DNA of 34,153 nucleotides from a virus. Of this stretch, positions 20,650 to 28,335 are shown piece after piece (the stretch's first letter is position 1; every line of letters starts with the position of its first letter). The DNA lies in IMG/VR virus record IMGVR_UViG_3300035660_000048, positions 1-34,153 of that record; one strand, 5' to 3'. The notes below the pieces were generated by a model. The model did not search any database. It was not told the DNA's origin and saw only the letters and a program-made list of their open reading frames with translations. The position numbers and the translations under genes were made by a program.

Positions 20650-21213
20650 ATGTGTGCACTCAGTAGTGCGAGAGAGACGGATCGGAAGCCGGGCGACCTG
20701 ATCGCCTACGGCGTTGCCGCGAACGGCAAGCCGTACAAGGGCGGCCTCGTCATGCTCAACGCCAGCGGCTATGCAATCGCCGGCGCGAACACGACCGCCT
20801 GCCTATCCCTCGGCGTCGCCTATGAGTCGATCGACAACACGGGCGGCGCGAACGGCGCCAAGTCAGTGCGCGTCTGGCGGACGGGCATTCATCCGTTCGC
20901 CATCGCCGCTGCGGCTGTGACGGACATCGGAAAGTTGGTCTATATTTCCGATGATCTCACGGTCACGCTCACGGCCGGCCACGTGCTCGCCGGCAGAATC
21001 GCGGAGGTCTATAGCTCGACGAGCGTCGGCGTCGAGATCGACATGACCTCACTCCAGCAGGCCCACATCGCCGACGCCGCCGGCGGCGATGCCGGGTCGG
21101 GGACCGACCACGTGACGTTGACGACGCTCAACGCCGCGCTCGCGAGTCATCTCGCGGTGATCAACGCGATCCTCGTCCGGCTGGAGGTCGCCAGCATCGT
21201 CAAGAGCGCGTGA
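20650..21213 (+). CDS. Capsid decoration-like protein (DUF2190-like)
   Basis: 187 residues; GAGGAG 8 nt upstream. Small beta-rich domain with KPGDLIAYGVAANGKPYKGG, LVMLNASGYAIAG and LGVAYESIDNTGGANGAKSV, as in DUF2190/decoration proteins next to capsid genes. The C-terminal helix (TTLNAALASHLAVINAILVR) is unusual and may mediate oligomers. Placed between scaffold and capsid, so head function is likely. Confidence 0.65.
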   Translation: MCALSSARETDRKPGDLIAYGVAANGKPYKGGLVMLNASGYAIAGANTTACLSLGVAYESIDNTGGANGAKSVRVWRTGIHPFAIAAAAVTDIGKLVYISDDLTVTLTAGHVLAGRIAEVYSSTSVGVEIDMTSLQQAHIADAAGGDAGSGTDHVTLTTLNAALASHLAVINAILVRLEVASIVKSA

Positions 21214-21259
21214 TTCTGAGGAGAGGCCAGCAATCATGTGAACGAAAGGAAAACTGACA

Positions 21260-22177
21260 ATGGGTCAGGTCGTGAATCCAGTTATCCTTGAGAAGCTCCT
21301 GAAAACGGAGTTCTTCCGCTCTCTGGCCGCCATCCCGGAGAACTGGAAGAAGATTGCGACGGTCATCCCGTCCACGAGTGACCAGGAGAAGTACGGATTC
21401 GTCGGTGAGAATCCGGCTCCGAGAGAGTGGACCGACGAGCGCATCCCGAAGGGGCTCGCCGACTTCAACTACACGATCGTCAACAAGCACTTCGAGTCCT
21501 CCATCCGCATCGACCGCGATGCGCTCGAGGACGACAAGACGAGTCAGTTGACGATCCGCGCGAACGGGCTCGCCCGGAAACTGGCGGCACACCCGGAGGA
21601 GTTGGTCGTTTCGCTCCTCAACGTCGGCCTCTCGACGCTTTGTTACGACGGGCAACTGTTTTTCGACACGGATCACGCCGATCCGGGCGCCGAATATCAG
21701 ACTGCCCAGGACAACGACCTCACGAAGACGGTCGTGGCTCATGGCGCGCCGACCGTTGCCGAGGTCAAAGCCATCATCGCCAAGCTGATCGAGGCGATGA
21801 TGCAGTTCAAGGACGACCGTGGCAAGCCCTTCTATCCGAATTGGTCGATGGGCGGCTTGATCGTCCTCACGCATCCGGCCCACGCGATCGTGCTCGCTGA
21901 GACGTTGAACTCGACGATCATCAGCGATACGACGAACGTCCTGAAAGGGGTTGCCGAGGCGATGGTCAGCCCGTTCATCACCGATGACGGTACGTGGATT
22001 CTCCTGCGTGTCGATGACACGCTGAAGCCGATTATTTTCCAGAACCGGCAGGAGCCGCGAACCGTCCAGATCGACGATGAGATGAAGCGCTTCATCGTCT
22101 TCGGCGCCGACGCCCGCTACAACGTGGGCTTCGGCAACTGGCGGAACGCCTGCCTGTGCACGGTGAGCAACGCCTGA
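21260..22177 (+). CDS. Major capsid protein (Mu gpT-like)
   Basis: 305 residues; AAAGGA upstream. Typical gpT features: an N-terminal helix LLKTEFFRSLA, then YGFVGENPAPREWTDERIPK, DFNYTIVNKHFESSIRIDRD and later LFFDTDHAD and MVSPFITDDGTWILL. The length equals Mu gpT (about 305). Forms the icosahedral head. It is followed at once by a strong terminator. Confidence 0.93.
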   Translation: MGQVVNPVILEKLLKTEFFRSLAAIPENWKKIATVIPSTSDQEKYGFVGENPAPREWTDERIPKGLADFNYTIVNKHFESSIRIDRDALEDDKTSQLTIRANGLARKLAAHPEELVVSLLNVGLSTLCYDGQLFFDTDHADPGAEYQTAQDNDLTKTVVAHGAPTVAEVKAIIAKLIEAMMQFKDDRGKPFYPNWSMGGLIVLTHPAHAIVLAETLNSTIISDTTNVLKGVAEAMVSPFITDDGTWILLRVDDTLKPIIFQNRQEPRTVQIDDEMKRFIVFGADARYNVGFGNWRNACLCTVSNA

Positions 22178-22189
22178 TTCATGTTCTCT

Positions 22190-22227
22190 CGCAGGGGCGG
22201 TTACGCGCCGCCCCTGCGGGCTTCTTT
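22190..22227 (+). terminator. Strong intrinsic terminator after the capsid gene
   Basis: CGCAGGGGCGG (22190-22200) and CCGCCCCTGCG (22208-22218) form an 11-bp stem with a 7-nt loop, followed by GGCTTCTTT. Confidence 0.8.
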
Positions 22228-22234
22228 GGAATCG

Positions 22235-22269
22235 GACGTATAGGTCCTATACGTCCCATAGGTCCTATG
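22235..22269. repeat. Type B array 11
   Basis: GGACGTATAGGTCCTATACG, TCCCATAGGTCCTATGG: four units between capsid terminator and the next gene. Confidence 0.88.
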
Positions 22270-22288
22270 GAAAGGCCAGGTGAAGAAA

Positions 22289-22567
22289 ATGGAAACTGTG
22301 AAAGGCCGCTACTCAGTCGCGCTGAAACGCATCATCGACGGCATGCCCCATCCGACGGGCGTCTATCGCCGGGCGGGATCGATCCTGACGTTCGAGCCGA
22401 CCATCGTGCTCGATCCGCCGAAAGTGCTTCTCGACGATCGCTGCCTCATCGCCAAGCGCCTGCCGGATGAGGAGAAGATCCGAAAGCCCCCGACGGCCGT
22501 CGAAGCCGAGGTCGCCGCGAAGCCGCACTTCGCGCGGAAGCGCGGCCGGCCGCGGAAAGTCCTATAG
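22289..22567 (+). CDS. Small protein with AT-hook-like end, unknown
   Basis: 92 residues from ATG 22289 with AGGTGA upstream; a GTG at 22280 would add three residues. The first half (VALKRIIDGMPHPTGVYRRA) resembles small head-tail joining proteins. The C-terminus ARKRGRPRKVL contains RGRP, an AT-hook-like basic motif. The TAG stop is in type B array 12. Confidence 0.5.
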   Translation: METVKGRYSVALKRIIDGMPHPTGVYRRAGSILTFEPTIVLDPPKVLLDDRCLIAKRLPDEEKIRKPPTAVEAEVAAKPHFARKRGRPRKVL

Positions 22568-22599
22568 GCCCTATAGGTCCTATCCGTCCTATAGGTCCG
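22559..22599. repeat. Type B array 12
   Basis: GTCCTATAGGCCCTATAGGT and CCTATCCGTCCTATAGG: five units, the first giving the upstream TAG stop. A GAGGAG ribosome site follows for 22610. Confidence 0.9.
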
Positions 22600-22609
22600 A
22601 GGAGATCGC

Positions 22610-23071
22610 ATGGCCTACTGTGTTCTCGCCGACATCACCGCTCGGCTCACACTCGAGCGGCTCGTCGAGTTGATCGACGATGACAACGACGGCACACCGA
22701 CCGAGGCCGAGCTCGGCTACGTCGCCGATGCGATCGAGGAGGCCGACCGGCTGATCGACTCGTATCTCGGCCAGAAATACACGGTGCCGTTCACGGCGGT
22801 GCCCGCCCGGATCGCTCAGCTCTCGTCCATTCTCGCTATCGGATTCCTGTGGCGGCGGCGCGTGCAGCGCGATCCGATGTGGAACCAGCAGTTCGACGCA
22901 GCCATCGCTGAGTTGAAGGACTACGCATCCGGCGAGCGGCTGCTCCCCGGCGCGACGCCGAGCGATTCCGGCCCGCGATCGACGACTGAAAACGCCGAGC
23001 CGATTTTCAAGACCGGCCACGTCGACGCCGACGGCGAGACGCTCGACGATGGCACGATGGATATTTGGTGA
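22610..23071 (+). CDS. Mu gp36-like (DUF1320) head-completion protein
   Basis: 153 residues; GAGGAG upstream. MAYCVLADITARL at the start, DAIEEADRLIDSYLGQKYTV and AIAELKDYASGE are characteristic of DUF1320, which in Mu-like phages lies just after the capsid gene and joins head to tail. The end (DADGETLDDGTMDIW) fits the family. Confidence 0.85.
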   Translation: MAYCVLADITARLTLERLVELIDDDNDGTPTEAELGYVADAIEEADRLIDSYLGQKYTVPFTAVPARIAQLSSILAIGFLWRRRVQRDPMWNQQFDAAIAELKDYASGERLLPGATPSDSGPRSTTENAEPIFKTGHVDADGETLDDGTMDIW

Positions 23072-23107
23072 TTCGTCCTATAGCTCCGATAGGTCCTATA
23101 CGTCCAT
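23072..23107. repeat. Type B array 13 (start codon)
   Basis: ATTCGTCCTATAGCTCCGAT, AGGTCCTATACGTCCATG: the ATG of the next gene is in the last unit. Confidence 0.85.
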
Positions 23108-23804
23108 GATCTCCGCCCGATTCAAGAGCGACGAAGCGAAACGCGATCTCAAGCGCATCCGCGAGGCCGCGACCCCCGGCAGCGCGCAGCAGCAGGCGAT
23201 CTATCGCGGCTGGGGAATGTTAGCACTCACGAAGATCAAAGCGTGGTGGGATCAGAACGTCAAGGGCGGCGGCGCGTGGAAGCCGCTCTCGCCGCTGACC
23301 ATGCTTCTCCGCCGGCAGGGCGGCTCGCGGAAAATGCGCGATTGGAACGACGCGATGGCCGCGAGCCAGCAGGCCGAGATTCTACGCGACACGCGCATCC
23401 TCGAAACGTCGATCACGACAGGGCGCGGGAAGGGCGGCGTATTCGAGCTGCTCCGAAACGGAGTCGCCGTCGGCACGAATCTCAACTACGCACGGATTCA
23501 TCACGAGGGCGGCACGAGCTATTTTCAGTTCAATGACGAAGCGAAAGCGCGGTTCCAGAGGAACGTCCTCAAGGTCCTCCCGGGCCGGAAGCCGGTTCGG
23601 ACTCCGACTGGCCGGAAGTCCCGCGCGCATGCGAACTGGAATCCGTTCTACTTCATTCTGTGGAATGCTCTTCAGAAGAGGGCGAGCGATGCCATGACGA
23701 TTCCCCGACGGCCGCTCCTGCCCGAGCTGACCGAGAGCGATACAGAAGATTTTGCGCGCCTCACCCGCGAAATGTGGGATCAGATCGTGAGCCGATCAGG
23801 ATAG
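23106..23804 (+). CDS. Virion morphogenesis protein (Mu gpG / Phage_tail_S-like)
   Basis: 232 residues. ATG lies at the end of the type B array without a ribosome site. Motifs WKPLSPLTM, LRDTRILETSITT and VGTNLNYARIHHEGG fit the Phage_tail_S family (Mu gpG, phage P2 S), involved in finishing head or tail. Somewhat longer than Mu gpG. The TAG stop is in array 14. Confidence 0.8.
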   Translation: MISARFKSDEAKRDLKRIREAATPGSAQQQAIYRGWGMLALTKIKAWWDQNVKGGGAWKPLSPLTMLLRRQGGSRKMRDWNDAMAASQQAEILRDTRILETSITTGRGKGGVFELLRNGVAVGTNLNYARIHHEGGTSYFQFNDEAKARFQRNVLKVLPGRKPVRTPTGRKSRAHANWNPFYFILWNALQKRASDAMTIPRRPLLPELTESDTEDFARLTREMWDQIVSRSG

Positions 23805-23820
23805 GTCCTATAGGTCGTAT
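23801..23820. repeat. Type B array 14 (stop plus near-start)
   Basis: ATAGGTCCTATAGGTCGTAT: gives the upstream TAG stop and abuts the ATG at 23821; AGGT inside the unit may serve as a weak ribosome site. Confidence 0.88.
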
Positions 23821-24303
23821 ATGTCTGATTCAACGATGAAAATGCTTCTCCTTCGCATCGTCGCCGAGCTCAGGGATCGTGAGCACGGGATTTTCCCCGT
23901 CGTCGGCCCCATAGCGATAGTGGACGCTGAGGGGATTCTACCGAACCGCGCGCAGCTCCCATTCATCACGATCACTGAGGGCGGTATCGAGCACGTGCCG
24001 GAGACGAACGTCGAGATGGCGCTGACCCTGCGATTCACTGTCTGGGTCTATCAGGTCCTCGTCACCTCGCCGGATGCAACGGTCATGGGCGCGGGAGCTG
24101 CACTCGGACTCCTCGATCTCACACAGCGCGTCTACGATGCGCTCAACGCGAATCTCCTGAGCAACAACTACCTCTCCCTGTTCTGCACGGCTGAGTTGCC
24201 GTGCGAGAAGGTCGAGATCGGCGGACCGGACGGCGAAATCGTTCGGCTCCTATTCCGGCGTGGACTGACGTTCGAGGCGACTCTAGAACTATCGGAGGAA
24301 TGA
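23821..24303 (+). CDS. Tail-completion (tail terminator) candidate
   Basis: 160 residues, between the gpG-like gene and the tail tube genes, where tail terminator proteins lie. Helix LRIVAELRDR, then strands RAQLPFITITEGGIE .. EMALTLRFTVWVYQVLV and LDLTQRVYDALNA fit the alpha/beta fold of such proteins (gpU/Gp37-like). The ribosome site for the next gene (GGAGG) lies in its last codons. Confidence 0.6.
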   Translation: MSDSTMKMLLLRIVAELRDREHGIFPVVGPIAIVDAEGILPNRAQLPFITITEGGIEHVPETNVEMALTLRFTVWVYQVLVTSPDATVMGAGAALGLLDLTQRVYDALNANLLSNNYLSLFCTAELPCEKVEIGGPDGEIVRLLFRRGLTFEATLELSEE

Positions 24304-24305
24304 CG

Positions 24306-25325
24306 ATGGCAGACCTCAAGGGCTTTCTCCTGCGTGCAGCTCTCATCCAGGGCGCGGCCTGGGGCACAGCGCTGGCGGCGACGAAACGGCTGGAGATTGT
24401 CCGCGAATCGGTCGTGAACGATCCCGATCTCCAGGACGATCCGACGCTCGAGGGCGACGCCGGCCACAACGACTCGTTCCTCGGCGCCGAGAAAAACGGA
24501 GGCGAACTCGAAATCGAAATGCAGTACGGCGGGAACGCCGACATGCTCCTCGCCGCCGCCATGGGCGCGTGCGCCGCGGGCACGCCCTCGCCGCCGGATT
24601 ACTACCAGTGGAACATGGCCCTCGCCGAGATCAGCGACTTCATCACGCTCGCACTCGACAAGCAGATCGCGATCCACGAGTTCGCATCGCTCGCGCCCGT
24701 GAAGTTCATCCTCTCAGCCGAGGCCGGCGGCCGTCTGATCTTCAAGCCGACGCTGCGCGGTCGGGGATTCGACAAGGCCAGCACAATCAACACGACGACG
24801 ACGATGGGCAATGCGGGAAAATCGGCGGCGCCGCGGATTCTCTTCAGCCACTTCCGATTCTTCCTCGGGGACAACGCCGACGCATTGGACGTGGCTCCGC
24901 CGTCGTCCGATGAGATCACGCTCCGCGGATTCGAGCTCTCCGTCGATCCGCAGATGGACAATCAGATCGTGAACACCGGTCCCGCTCAGCCGACTCAGGA
25001 GAATCGCCGAGTCATCACGCTCACCCTGAAACTCCCCAAGCTCAGTTCGATCAACTGGAAATCCTGGCAGGTCGGCATGACGCATCTGCAATTCGCGGCC
25101 CGCGCCGATGCGACGATCGCGACGAAGGTCTACAAATTCTACATCCATCTCGGCAAGCTCGAAGTCCGGAACGATCCGACGGCGATCGGCGGGCCTGAGC
25201 TCGTGAAGCCGGACCTCGTGCTCGTGGCTCGCCGAGCCGCCACGCTCTCGCTCACGTGGACCGGCATGACCGAGGAACTCGAAATCCAGACGCAGAACCA
25301 ACTGGACGCGAATCCGCTGGCATAG
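24306..25325 (+). CDS. Tail tube protein 1
   Basis: 339 residues from ATG 24306 (GGAGG at 24295-24299; ATG 24300 is too close to it). N-terminal RAALIQGAAWGTALAATKRL, then beta-rich repeats (GELEIEMQYGGNADMLLAAA, APVKFILSAEAGGRLIFKPT, RVITLTLKL) typical of siphovirus major tail proteins. TAG stop in array 15. It is followed by a second tube-like gene. Confidence 0.7.
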   Translation: MADLKGFLLRAALIQGAAWGTALAATKRLEIVRESVVNDPDLQDDPTLEGDAGHNDSFLGAEKNGGELEIEMQYGGNADMLLAAAMGACAAGTPSPPDYYQWNMALAEISDFITLALDKQIAIHEFASLAPVKFILSAEAGGRLIFKPTLRGRGFDKASTINTTTTMGNAGKSAAPRILFSHFRFFLGDNADALDVAPPSSDEITLRGFELSVDPQMDNQIVNTGPAQPTQENRRVITLTLKLPKLSSINWKSWQVGMTHLQFAARADATIATKVYKFYIHLGKLEVRNDPTAIGGPELVKPDLVLVARRAATLSLTWTGMTEELEIQTQNQLDANPLA

Positions 25326-25357
25326 GTCCCATAGGTCCGATAGGTCCTATAGGTGTC
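25322..25357. repeat. Type B array 15 (stop plus SD-like)
   Basis: ATAGGTCCCATAGGTCCGAT, AGGTCCTATAGGTG: four units; the first is the upstream TAG stop, the last AGGTG stands 3-7 nt before the ATG at 25358. Confidence 0.88.
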
Positions 25358-26407
25358 ATGAATAAGCTCGCTCTCGAAATCGAGGAGACCTACCGCGCCC
25401 CCCGCGATGTGCGGCACGGGCTGATCCCGTTCCTCTCGGAATCGCTGACCGGTCCGGATCGCACGATCGCACGCTCGGCCGCGAAACGAGGCGCCGTATC
25501 CGCTCTCGATCTCGCTGGGGAGGAGTATCCCGGCGAGCTCCGGCTGTCCGCGAGGTACGGCGGACTCGATAAATTGTGGACGTTCCTCCTCAGTTCTGTC
25601 TATGGCGGGCGGGCCGTCTATCATGCGAGCGGCGTCTATCGGAGCGAGCATCGGCTCCTCGATGATGAAACGCCGTCGGCGATCGTCGGCATCGAGAAGG
25701 GCGTTTCGATCTGGCAGCTCGCCGGCTGCCAGATTGCGGCGGGCCGGATTCACGGTGAGCCGGGCAAGCCCGTCGAGATCGCGCTGACCGCGCGGGCGGC
25801 CAGCCGCCAGCGTGATCATTCGCCGAATACTGTCTCGACCGGCTGGGCAATCCCCGGCCGATCCGACCTCTGCGGGACCGGCATCATGTGTGGCGACGGC
25901 ACTACCTGCGGCGAGCAGACCGCGCCGCCGAGCCGATATCCGCTCATCTTCTTCCAGCAACTGGCGTTTCAGATCGGGGCTGCGAGCGGCTCGATGAGCG
26001 GGATGGCTATCCGTCAGTTCGATGTCGACATCCGATTCGAGATGGAGCGGGAGATCGCAGCGGGCGGCCGAGCGCTCCAGCAGGGACGGCGGCGTGAGCC
26101 GACGATCACGTTCGACCTCATGCCACGCGGCTACGTGGCCGATACGTGGCTGGACTGGATGGACGATGAGACGGAGCTCAAGGCGAAGTTCCTGTTCAGC
26201 GGATCGGCACTCGACGGCGAGCACAACAACGAGCTCACGATCTGGCTGCCACGGCTCCGTGTCGCGGCGGCCGTGGCTTCGGCGAACCGAGCCGGCTCGC
26301 TCGATCATCCGATCACGATGCGGGCACTCTGCCCGGCGAGCGTGCCCTCGGGATTCCCGGCGGGAGCGGCGCGGGAGATTTTCATCGAGACGCAACACTG
26401 GGGATAG
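25358..26407 (+). CDS. Tail tube protein 2 with cysteine-rich loop
   Basis: 349 residues. Same general layout as the preceding protein: LALEIEETYRAPRD at the start, LRLSARYGGLDKLWTFLLSS, and later QFDVDIRFEMEREI and PTITFDLMPRGYVA. Residues about 170-190 hold an added loop with CGTGIMCGDGTTCGE (three Cys at 6-residue spacing). It could be a diverged duplicate of the tube gene or a tube-end protein. A perfect 10-bp inverted repeat lies in its coding DNA (25709-25734). TAG stop in array 16. Confidence 0.65.
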   Translation: MNKLALEIEETYRAPRDVRHGLIPFLSESLTGPDRTIARSAAKRGAVSALDLAGEEYPGELRLSARYGGLDKLWTFLLSSVYGGRAVYHASGVYRSEHRLLDDETPSAIVGIEKGVSIWQLAGCQIAAGRIHGEPGKPVEIALTARAASRQRDHSPNTVSTGWAIPGRSDLCGTGIMCGDGTTCGEQTAPPSRYPLIFFQQLAFQIGAASGSMSGMAIRQFDVDIRFEMEREIAAGGRALQQGRRREPTITFDLMPRGYVADTWLDWMDDETELKAKFLFSGSALDGEHNNELTIWLPRLRVAAAVASANRAGSLDHPITMRALCPASVPSGFPAGAAREIFIETQHWG

Positions 26408-26441
26408 GTCGTATAGGTCGAATAGGTCCTATAGGTCAGAT
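26402..26441. repeat. Type B array 16
   Basis: ATAGGTCGTATAGGTCGAAT, AGGTCCTATAGGTCAG: four to five units giving the upstream TAG stop; a separate GAGGAG serves the next gene. Confidence 0.9.
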
Positions 26442-26463
26442 AGCGTCGAGAGGAGACCAGGCA

Positions 26464-26769
26464 ATGTCGATCAGGATTGTGAAGCGGGATGAGCGGCTGA
26501 CGTTCGAGAGCGACGAGTCGAAGATTTTCTACCGCCGGATCACGGAGCGGGAGAGGAATGAAATCCGAGAGCGGAACTCCGACGGCCCTGAGTTCGATTC
26601 GGAGGGGTTCACGCGCGACGTTCTGAAACTCTGCGTCGTCGGCTGGGAGGGCATTCTCGACGGCGATCAGCCAGCAGCGTTCACCATTGAAAACGTCGAG
26701 GCCCTCCCGACGACAGTGCTCGGGCCGCTCGTCGCGGCGATCTATGGGGAGGCCCCCCGAAAAAACTGA
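26464..26769 (+). CDS. Tail assembly chaperone gpG-like (zero-frame product)
   Basis: 101 residues; GAGGAG upstream. Charged N-terminus, then EGFTRDVLKLCVVGWEGILD and a helix-rich end, as in short tail chaperones before tape-measure genes. It ends at TGA 26767-26769 immediately after the slippery site A AAA AAC, which would let a fraction of ribosomes continue in the -1 frame. Confidence 0.8.
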   Translation: MSIRIVKRDERLTFESDESKIFYRRITERERNEIRERNSDGPEFDSEGFTRDVLKLCVVGWEGILDGDQPAAFTIENVEALPTTVLGPLVAAIYGEAPRKN

Positions 26770-27086
26770 CTGAGTTCGTCCGGTGGCGGCTCGCATATCC
26801 GAACACGGATTGCAGCGAATGCCGGCGGGCGCACAGGGAGAACGGCGAGACGGCGCCGTGTCCGCGCTGTCCAGCTCGTCCACCTGTTCTCTCGGAATGG
26901 AATCGGCTCTGCTGGCGGCTCTATGATCTGACACACGAGTTCGGATGGGAGTTTGCACGGGAGATGATCGACCTCACACTGACGCAGATCGACGCGGATA
27001 ATCTCGTGGCCGCGTGCGAGATCATCGCCGGCTACTACGCCGAGCGGCGAGCTGACGAACTCAGGAAAGCGCAACAGAGAATGTGA
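26464..27086 (+). CDS. gpGT-like tail chaperone made by -1 frameshift
   Basis: Zero frame to 26766, then -1 frame from CTG 26766 to TGA 27084-27086: 101 plus 106 codons, 207 residues. The extension reads KLTEFVRWRLAYPNTDCSEC, then C-x2-C pair CPRC and LCWRLYDLTHEFGWEFAREM: zinc-ribbon and helices as in the T half of siphovirus GT chaperones. It has no own ATG or ribosome site near its beginning, so frameshifting is the only evident way to express it. Position just before the fibre/tape-measure genes agrees. It would coat the tape measure during tail assembly. Confidence 0.85.
26746..26766 (+). promoter_or_regulatory. Programmed -1 frameshift signal
   Basis: Slippery heptamer A AAA AAC at 26760-26766 in the correct phase (CGA AAA AAC TGA). 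GGGGAGG at 26746-26752, 7 nt upstream, could act as an internal SD stimulator as in dnaX. I could not define a downstream pseudoknot or stem with certainty. Confidence 0.8.
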
Positions 27087-27151
27087 TCACTGATAACACG
27101 GATAGCACGGATTCGATCTGTGTTATCCGAGATATCCGTGTTATCCGTGGT
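27086..27151. repeat. Type A palindromic repeat, copy 8
   Basis: TGATCACTGATAACACGGAT from the gpGT stop, and ATCCGTGTTATCCGTGGT before the next gene's ribosome site. Confidence 0.85.
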
Positions 27152-27162
27152 GGAGAGCATTG

Positions 27163-28335
27163 ATGCCACTATTCCACGACGACGGTGAGGCCCGCGAGAC
27201 GGCGCTCTCGGCTGCCATCCTGAATGCGATGTTCGCCGCACTCGGCGGATACGTCGATCAGAGTAACGTCGGCGGCCTGAAGGTCGATGTCTCGGCGCTC
27301 AAACTCAACTGGCACGGCTCGCACATCTCATTCTCCGCGGTGAGCGAGCAATCGCTGACTGATGATGCGACGAACTACCTCTACCTCAACTCGGCGGGCA
27401 CTCTCCAGATCAGCACGTCGGCGTATCCCGACGAGTCGATCCGGCTCGCGACCGTCGTCTGCGCGGCCGGGGCAATCTCCTCGATCACGGACACGCGCGA
27501 GATCGTGAATCTGCCGTTCCTCGCGGGCGGCCTCGCAGAACTCCGGCTCACGAATCTGCTGAGGAACGGAAACTTCGGGTCCTGGGGCGCGGGCACGGCC
27601 GTCGCCCCGAATTGCTGGACTCTCTCCGGCACCGCCGCCGCAGCCGCCCGATCATCCGATCCGAAGTTCGGCAGCTACGCGGCCTCGCTCACCTACGGGT
27701 CGGCTGCCGCACTCCTCTATCAGGACGTGGCCGAGTATCTCGATTACGCGAGCAAGGTCGTCACGTTCGCCTGCTGGATCAAAACGTCCACTGCATCCAT
27801 CGCGCGAATCCAGATCGACGACGGAGTCGGCACGAGCGAGTCGAGCTATCACACGGGGGGCGGGGGCTACGAGCTGCTGCGGGTGATGCGGACGCTCAAC
27901 GGCTCGCCGACTCGGCTGCGTCTGGCGATCCGCTGCGAGAATACCGGTTCGCTCCTCGCCGACGGAGCGCTCCTCGTGATCGGCCGGATCACGCCGACGT
28001 TTCTCGATCACGTCCACGATCAGTCCATCAGGTCGATGGACTACCAGACAGTCACGCCGACGAACGAAACCTACGGGAACAAGCGCGAACTCCACGGCGA
28101 GGCGAACGTCGTATTCGCCGGAGTGGCGACGGCCTCGACGGCGATCACATTCCCGATCACGTTCTCCAAACTCCTCAACATCCAGATCACTCAGAAGGGC
28201 GTCGCGACGAAACTCTGCGTGCCTGTCGCGATCTCCCCGACGACGGCCGGATTCACACTCCGAGCCGATAGCCGCGACGGTGCCACGTTCTCCGCGACTG
28301 AGGTGTTCTACTGGGAGGCGACCGGAGTCGAATGA
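27163..28335 (+). CDS. Tail fibre / receptor-binding candidate
   Basis: 390 residues from ATG 27163 (GGAGAG upstream). N-terminus resembles a virion-attachment domain (LSAAILNAMFAALGGYVDQS). Residues about 115-270 start with LLRNGNFGSWG and include WTLSG, YQDVAEYLDYASKVVTFACW and RLAIRCEN, the pattern of a CBM4/9-type jelly-roll. The C-terminal 90 residues are Thr/Ser-rich strands. It may bind surface glycans. Placement between tail chaperone and tape measure is unusual. ATGA overlap with the next gene. Confidence 0.6.
   Translation: MPLFHDDGEARETALSAAILNAMFAALGGYVDQSNVGGLKVDVSALKLNWHGSHISFSAVSEQSLTDDATNYLYLNSAGTLQISTSAYPDESIRLATVVCAAGAISSITDTREIVNLPFLAGGLAELRLTNLLRNGNFGSWGAGTAVAPNCWTLSGTAAAAARSSDPKFGSYAASLTYGSAAALLYQDVAEYLDYASKVVTFACWIKTSTASIARIQIDDGVGTSESSYHTGGGGYELLRVMRTLNGSPTRLRLAIRCENTGSLLADGALLVIGRITPTFLDHVHDQSIRSMDYQTVTPTNETYGNKRELHGEANVVFAGVATASTAITFPITFSKLLNIQITQKGVATKLCVPVAISPTTAGFTLRADSRDGATFSATEVFYWEATGVE

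Noticed and set aside
25139-26398. 419-codon minus-strand frame opposite the second tail tube gene
   Set aside because: Same reason; arginine-rich, low-complexity product with no ribosome site and opposite to a coherent tail operon.
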